The notes beneath the pieces were generated by a model that saw only the letters and a program-made list of their open reading frames with translations, was not told the origin of the DNA and did not search any database. 15,622 bases of DNA, taken from contig JAODNG010000562.1 in assembly GCA_025465385.1 (NCBI GenBank), forward strand, positions 1 through 15,622. The letters are read 5' to 3'. Positions 12,490 to 15,622 of the stretch are shown here, one piece after another; the stretch's first letter is position 1; every line of letters starts with the position of its first letter. The DNA is from Pseudonocardiales bacterium (lineage in GTDB: Bacteria; Actinomycetota; Actinomycetes; Mycobacteriales; Pseudonocardiaceae). A program made the translations under genes and the position numbers.

Positions 12490-13174
12490 GTGACCCGAAC
12501 TCCGCAGGACGGCTCGCCGTGGGACGCGGTCCACGAATCCGTACTCACCGATCTGGGCCTGCCCGAGGACCTTGAGCAGCTGCTGGCCGCGCACAGCCAG
12601 CAGCTGGATGAGACCTACCAAGCGGTGGCCGAGCCGGTGGACGCCAACACTGCGGTCAGCATCGACGCCGACGGCCGGGTCCATGTGGCAGCCACCAAGG
12701 CGATCGAGGAACCCGAATCGCTGATCGAGCTGCGTAAACGGGTCACCGCGATGATGCCCCGGGTGGATATCTCCGAGGCGATCCTGGAAGTCCTGGGCTG
12801 GTGCCCGCAGTTCCCGGACTCGCTAACCCCCACCTCCGGGCGCCGGGCGCACCTGGCGAATCTGGACATCTCCGTGGCGGCGTACCCGACCGCCCAGGCG
12901 TTGAACATCACCTACGCTCCGATCGCGGTCCCTGGCGTGCCCGCGCTGGCCCGGCACCGGCTCGGCTATGTAAAACACACCTTCCTGCGCACGGAGAACT
13001 ACGCCGCGGGCCAACCCGCACCTAGTCACCGCCCAGGCCGGCATCGGTTTCGCGCAGGCATTGGGTGGTGGGCTGGTCGCGGCCATCGACGGAATGCGAT
13101 TTGTTGTCCCGGTGCCGTCCGCCCATGCCCGACCGAATAAGAAGCACTTCGGACCCAAACGCGGCATCACTTGG
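12490..13174 (+). pseudogene. Fragment of a Tn3-family transposase
   Basis: This covers part of the middle and catalytic region of a TnpA of about 1000 residues. The first frame reads SIDADGRVHVA, LIELRKRVTAMMPRVDISEA, LDISVAAYPTAQALNI, IAVPGVPALARHRLGYV and FLRTENYAA. Near 13008-13013 one extra base shifts the frame, and homology continues as NPHLVTAQAGIGFAQALGGG, VAAIDGMRFVVPV and KKHFGPKRGITW. The Asp of AAIDGMRF is the first of the catalytic DDE triad. Both ends are missing: nothing family-like precedes about 12510 or follows 13174, so the other catalytic residues are gone. No 38-bp terminal inverted repeats are recognised. It lies about 9 kb from the resolvase and its res-like site. Confidence 0.8.
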
Positions 13175-13312
13175 TCGCCCCACCACTCGGACGCCTCCCG
13201 CCCCGTGACCAAAAGACAGGTCGGAGGGACGGGTTGGTGTCCGGATAGGGATCGCGCATCAACCCACCCTGCCCGACGTGTGATCCGTCAACGCACAGTG
13301 CGGCGTCGACGC

Positions 13313-14215
13313 TCAGGGGATTAAGACGAGCTTTCCGCGGACGTGGCCGCTCTGACTGATGCGGTAGGCCTCGGCGGCGCGGCCGAAGGGATAGGTCTGC
13401 ACCTTGATCACCAGCTTGTTCTGCGCCAGTAGTCCGGCGACCTCTGCCAGGGCCTGCATGGGGCTGCTGTCCGCGTCGCCACCGGTGACCCGGGCTCCAG
13501 CTTGAGCGGCCGTGAAGTTGGCGATGGACAGCACCTCAGACGGCTCGGAGACCAGGCGGATCAGCTCCTCGATCGGAGTCTTGCCCGCGACATCGAAGAC
13601 AGCATCAACCCGGCCGCCGGCAGCGGCCCGGACACGATCGGCCACGCCCTGTCCGTAGCGCACCGGGATCGCCCCGATCTCCCGCAGATAGTCCTGGTTG
13701 GCCTCGCTCGCCGACGCGATCACCCTCGCTTTTCGGGCCAGCGCCATCTGCACCGCGACGGCTCCCACGCCACCCGCGCCACCATCGACGAAGAACGTGT
13801 CGCCGGCCTGGACGCCGAGCAGGCGAAGACCGCGTTCACTGGTCTCCCCGGCCACGCCAGCCGCGGCGGCCACGGCCCAGTCGATCGACGGCGGCTTGCG
13901 CGCCCAGGAGTCCAGCACAGCGTAGTCCGCCTGCGTGTTGTGGCCACGGCCGAACACCTCATCACCCACGGATACTCCGGTGACCCCCTCGCCGACCTCG
14001 TCCACCACGCCGGCGGCGTCGTATCCGAGGTATCCCGTCCCAACCATCCGCTGGCCACCGGACATCGCCCCAGCCAGCATTTTCCAGTCGATCGGGTTCA
14101 CGCTAGCCGCCCGCACAGCGATCCGGATCGTGCCCGCGCCCGCATGTGGATCAGGAGACTCTGCCCAGGTCAGAACCTCTGGACCACCGTAGGTCACATA
14201 CTGCAGGGCTCGCAT
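13313..14215 (-). CDS. NADP-dependent MDR-family oxidoreductase (quinone-reductase-like)
   Basis: A 300-residue zinc-free medium-chain dehydrogenase/reductase. The GroES-like N-terminal domain starts MRALQYVTYGGPEVLTWAES and includes VRAASVNPIDWKMLAG and GYDAAGVVDEVGEGV. The Rossmann domain carries FFVDGGAGGVGAVAVQMALA with a GGxGxVG nucleotide-binding motif. The end SGHVRGKLVLIP is the family signature (GKxVL). Such enzymes reduce quinones or activated alkenes using NADPH. Length is slightly short but complete. GGAAG precedes the ATG at an unusually long distance, so the start rests on family alignment. It is divergent from the Smr gene at 14365 with about 150 bases between. Confidence 0.92.
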   Translation of the reverse strand: MRALQYVTYGGPEVLTWAESPDPHAGAGTIRIAVRAASVNPIDWKMLAGAMSGGQRMVGTGYLGYDAAGVVDEVGEGVTGVSVGDEVFGRGHNTQADYAVLDSWARKPPSIDWAVAAAAGVAGETSERGLRLLGVQAGDTFFVDGGAGGVGAVAVQMALARKARVIASASEANQDYLREIGAIPVRYGQGVADRVRAAAGGRVDAVFDVAGKTPIEELIRLVSEPSEVLSIANFTAAQAGARVTGGDADSSPMQALAEVAGLLAQNKLVIKVQTYPFGRAAEAYRISQSGHVRGKLVLIP

Positions 14216-14364
14216 CCGGCCAGTCTTCCAGCCCAGCCCACCCCGGGAGAGATTCCCGAGGCCGATCGCCGGGAGCTGCAGCCGCGGGCGCGGAGCTAAG
14301 CGGCGAAAATAGCCCGGACACTCACGATCTGTCGCCCTGTTGCGATCATGCGCTGGGGAGAACC

Positions 14365-14628
14365 ATGGTAGATATGAAGCTCAAGCTCGACCTGCACGAC
14401 ATCTACAACCGAGGTGGTGACATCGATCGCGCACTGCGGGCGATCATCAATGAGGCCGTTACCACGAAGGCGCCGCTAGTGGAGATCATCCCCGGGAAAG
14501 GCTCCGGCGCGCTCAAGAAACATGTGCTGCGCTTCCTGGAGCAGAAAGAGATCAAGTCTCAGTACCACCGGGTGGAGAAGGACTCAAATAACTTCGGCCG
14601 GATCTTCGTGCACTTCCGCTGGAAATGA
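14365..14628 (+). CDS. Short stand-alone Smr-domain protein
   Basis: An 87-residue protein that is a single Smr domain, the nuclease/DNA- or RNA-binding module found at the C-terminus of MutS2. The two signatures are KLKLDLHDIYNRG (LDLH at residues 8-11) and VEIIPGKGSGALKKHV (residues about 39-54), where the usual HGxG is PGKGSG, as in the small actinobacterial subgroup. It ends RIFVHFRWK. The open frame runs back to 14146, but GGGGAG four bases before ATG 14365 and the family start support the shorter form. There is no partner gene nearby. The gene is convergent with the RibD-like gene. Confidence 0.88.
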   Translation: MVDMKLKLDLHDIYNRGGDIDRALRAIINEAVTTKAPLVEIIPGKGSGALKKHVLRFLEQKEIKSQYHRVEKDSNNFGRIFVHFRWK

Positions 14629-14708
14629 TCGACGTCGCCGCCACGCCCGGCAGCTCCCACCCACGTTGATCTGGCTGTCCGGTAGGGATCCCTCTGTGCG
14701 TGCCGTAG

Positions 14709-15281
14709 CTAGGCTTCTCGGACCGGCTCGTAGGTGAGGAAGGCGATGTCGTCATCGACGGTCCGGGTGTCGACCAGGCGCATGGGTTTCTTGTCGCTTG
14801 TTTCGCCAAAGAGCCGCTCGCCGGTACCGAGCACCACTGGGAGGACCATCAGCCGCAGCTCGTCGACGAGGTCGTGCTCGATCAGCGTGCGCAAGAGCTG
14901 GAAGCTGGCGTAGACGACGATGTCCCCCGCTACCTCTTGCTTCAGCTTCGAGACCTCGTTCACCACGTCGCTTTTGAGGACCGTCGAGTTGTTCCAGTCG
15001 GGATCTTGAAGGGTCGAGGACACGACGTACTTGGGCAGGCTGTTCAACCTGTCCGCCAAGTCGCCACGCCGGGGTTGCCACCGCGCGGCGAAGAACTCAT
15101 AGCTGCGCCGACCGAGCAGTAAGGCCTCGGTGTCCAGCGCCTCGCCGAGCTTGACCGCGTAGAGCTCTTCGCGATCCTTGAGCTGGCCGACCCAGCCGCC
15201 GACTCTGAAGCCTTCATTACCGTCCGGGTCTTGGATGACTCCATCGAGAGAGACGAACTCGCTCATGACGATTTTTCCCAT
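14709..15281 (-). CDS. Dihydrofolate-reductase-family (RibD C-terminal domain) protein
   Basis: A 190-residue member of the RibD_C/DHFR-like fold that binds NADPH. The start MGKIVMSEFVSLDGVIQDPD is the family hallmark. LLLGRRSYEFFAARW, PKYVVSSTL and DIVVYASFQLLRTLI follow, then DELRLMVLPVVLGTGERLF. It ends with a short tail after LTYEP. The ribosome site GAAGGAG, seven bases before the ATG, is excellent. It is not in a riboflavin operon, so the natural substrate is unknown; stand-alone copies are frequent in actinobacteria. Upstream, a perfect 8-bp inverted repeat (15300-15329) is well placed as an operator, and the DUF899 gene is divergent. Confidence 0.92.
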   Translation of the reverse strand: MGKIVMSEFVSLDGVIQDPDGNEGFRVGGWVGQLKDREELYAVKLGEALDTEALLLGRRSYEFFAARWQPRRGDLADRLNSLPKYVVSSTLQDPDWNNSTVLKSDVVNEVSKLKQEVAGDIVVYASFQLLRTLIEHDLVDELRLMVLPVVLGTGERLFGETSDKKPMRLVDTRTVDDDIAFLTYEPVREA

Positions 15282-15299
15282 TTCGGTTCTCCTTCGTTT

Positions 15300-15329
15300 G
15301 CGGTGTCAGAGCACTGATGTAGACACCGC
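15300..15329. promoter_or_regulatory. Operator-like inverted repeat upstream of the RibD-like gene
   Basis: GCGGTGTC (15300-15307) and GACACCGC (15322-15329) are exact reverse complements separated by 14 bases. The dyad lies 19-48 bases upstream of the ATG at 15281, where a repressor would block the promoter or initial transcription. No regulator gene is in view. Confidence 0.45.
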
Positions 15330-15386
15330 GACATTGGGAAAGTGGGCGCCGGCCTACCACCCAGTTCACCCCTCGGCCGGTGTCCA

Positions 15387-15412
15387 TATAAGGATCCGCT
15401 TGCGTACAAGCG
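15387..15412 (+). promoter_or_regulatory. Promoter -10 with overlapping palindrome for the DUF899 gene
   Basis: TATAAG (15387-15392) is a good -10 candidate. Just downstream, CGCTTG (15397-15402) and CAAGCG (15407-15412) form a perfect dyad around CGTA, covering the expected transcription start. This is a typical place for a repressor site. The -35 is unclear (TTCACC at 15365-15370, spacing 16). Confidence 0.4.
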
Positions 15413-15506
15413 TGGCAGCGCGGTGAGTTTCGACGCTGGCGAGAGTCGACACTGACAGCGATCATCCCGGAGTAGCCCAACACCGGCTCGCAGCGAGGAG
15501 GAAGCC

Positions 15507-15622
15507 ATGACCGCCAACGCACTACCGCCCGTTGTCGACGCCGAGACCTGGCAGCGCCAACTGGACGAGCTACGGGTCCGGGAGAAGGCCGCGACCCGGG
15601 AACTCGATGCAATCGCCGCGCA
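15507..15622 (+). CDS. DUF899-family (thioredoxin-like) protein, 5' part
   Basis: The first 38 codons are present; the gene runs off the right edge. The reading VVDAETWQRQLDELRVREKA, then ATRELDAIAA, is the N-terminal helix region of DUF899 proteins, which have a thioredoxin-like fold without an established reaction. GAGGAGGAAG ends three bases before the ATG, a very strong ribosome site. It is divergent from the RibD-like reductase, with two separate dyads in the shared intergenic region. Confidence 0.8.
   Translation, partial: MTANALPPVVDAETWQRQLDELRVREKAATRELDAIAA

Noticed and set aside
13502..14299. 265-codon plus-strand frame opposite the MDR oxidoreductase
   Set aside because: Shadow frame; the minus-strand product has full family homology.

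Overview
The window looks like chromosomal DNA from a high-G+C actinomycete. Codons are G/C-rich at the third position, GTG starts are common, and the gene families are typical of Mycobacteriales/Pseudonocardiales-like genomes: a Si-specific (soluble) NAD(P) transhydrogenase, an actinobacterial CuZn-SOD-like exported protein, the short stand-alone Smr protein, SRPBCC and DUF899 proteins, and TIGR00027-type methyltransferase remains. I cannot name a genus from the sequence alone.

Layout. Positions 1-850: the edge of a minus-strand gene, a leader-like non-coding stretch and a STAS anti-sigma-factor-antagonist-like gene. Positions 900-2800: a decayed FG-GAP/VCBS repeat gene, an intact SRPBCC gene and a decayed cupin gene. 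Positions 2832-4460: a complete Tn3-type serine resolvase (minus). Immediately upstream of it lies a dyad-rich segment that I read as its res site. Beyond that are a 28-bp direct repeat and a plus-strand gene for a Gln/Ala coiled coil built of 17-19 perfect-length heptads, closed by a long hairpin. Positions 4760-5075: a truncated GNAT acetyltransferase and a tRNA-like relic. Positions 5138-6550: sthA. Positions 6653-7653: a methyltransferase relic and a CuZn-SOD-like protein that seems to have lost metal ligands. Positions 7817-9949: an S41 peptidase divergent from a single-pass membrane protein with a Thr/Asn-rich repetitive tail. Positions 10133-10414: an orphan small gene of visibly lower G+C. 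Positions 10568-11582: a Nei-type zinc-finger relic and a solute-binding-protein pseudogene with an internal deletion and a C-tract frameshift. Positions 11662-15622: an NmrA-like dehydrogenase, a Tn3-family transposase relic, an NADP-dependent MDR oxidoreductase, a Smr protein, and a RibD/DHFR-like reductase divergent from a DUF899 gene.

How it fits together. There is no single operon. The window is an accessory region: single-gene units alternate with at least seven relics (FG-GAP, cupin, GNAT, methyltransferase, nei, solute-binding protein, Tn3 tnpA) plus a tRNA-like relic. The tnpR/res module and the tnpA relic lie about 9 kb apart and suggest past Tn3-type activity. The redox enzymes (SthA, NmrA-like, MDR, RibD-like) are probably independent housekeeping or stress functions. 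The least explained items are the heptad coiled-coil gene next to the res site, the membrane-anchored repeat protein paired with the S41 peptidase, and the low-G+C orphan.
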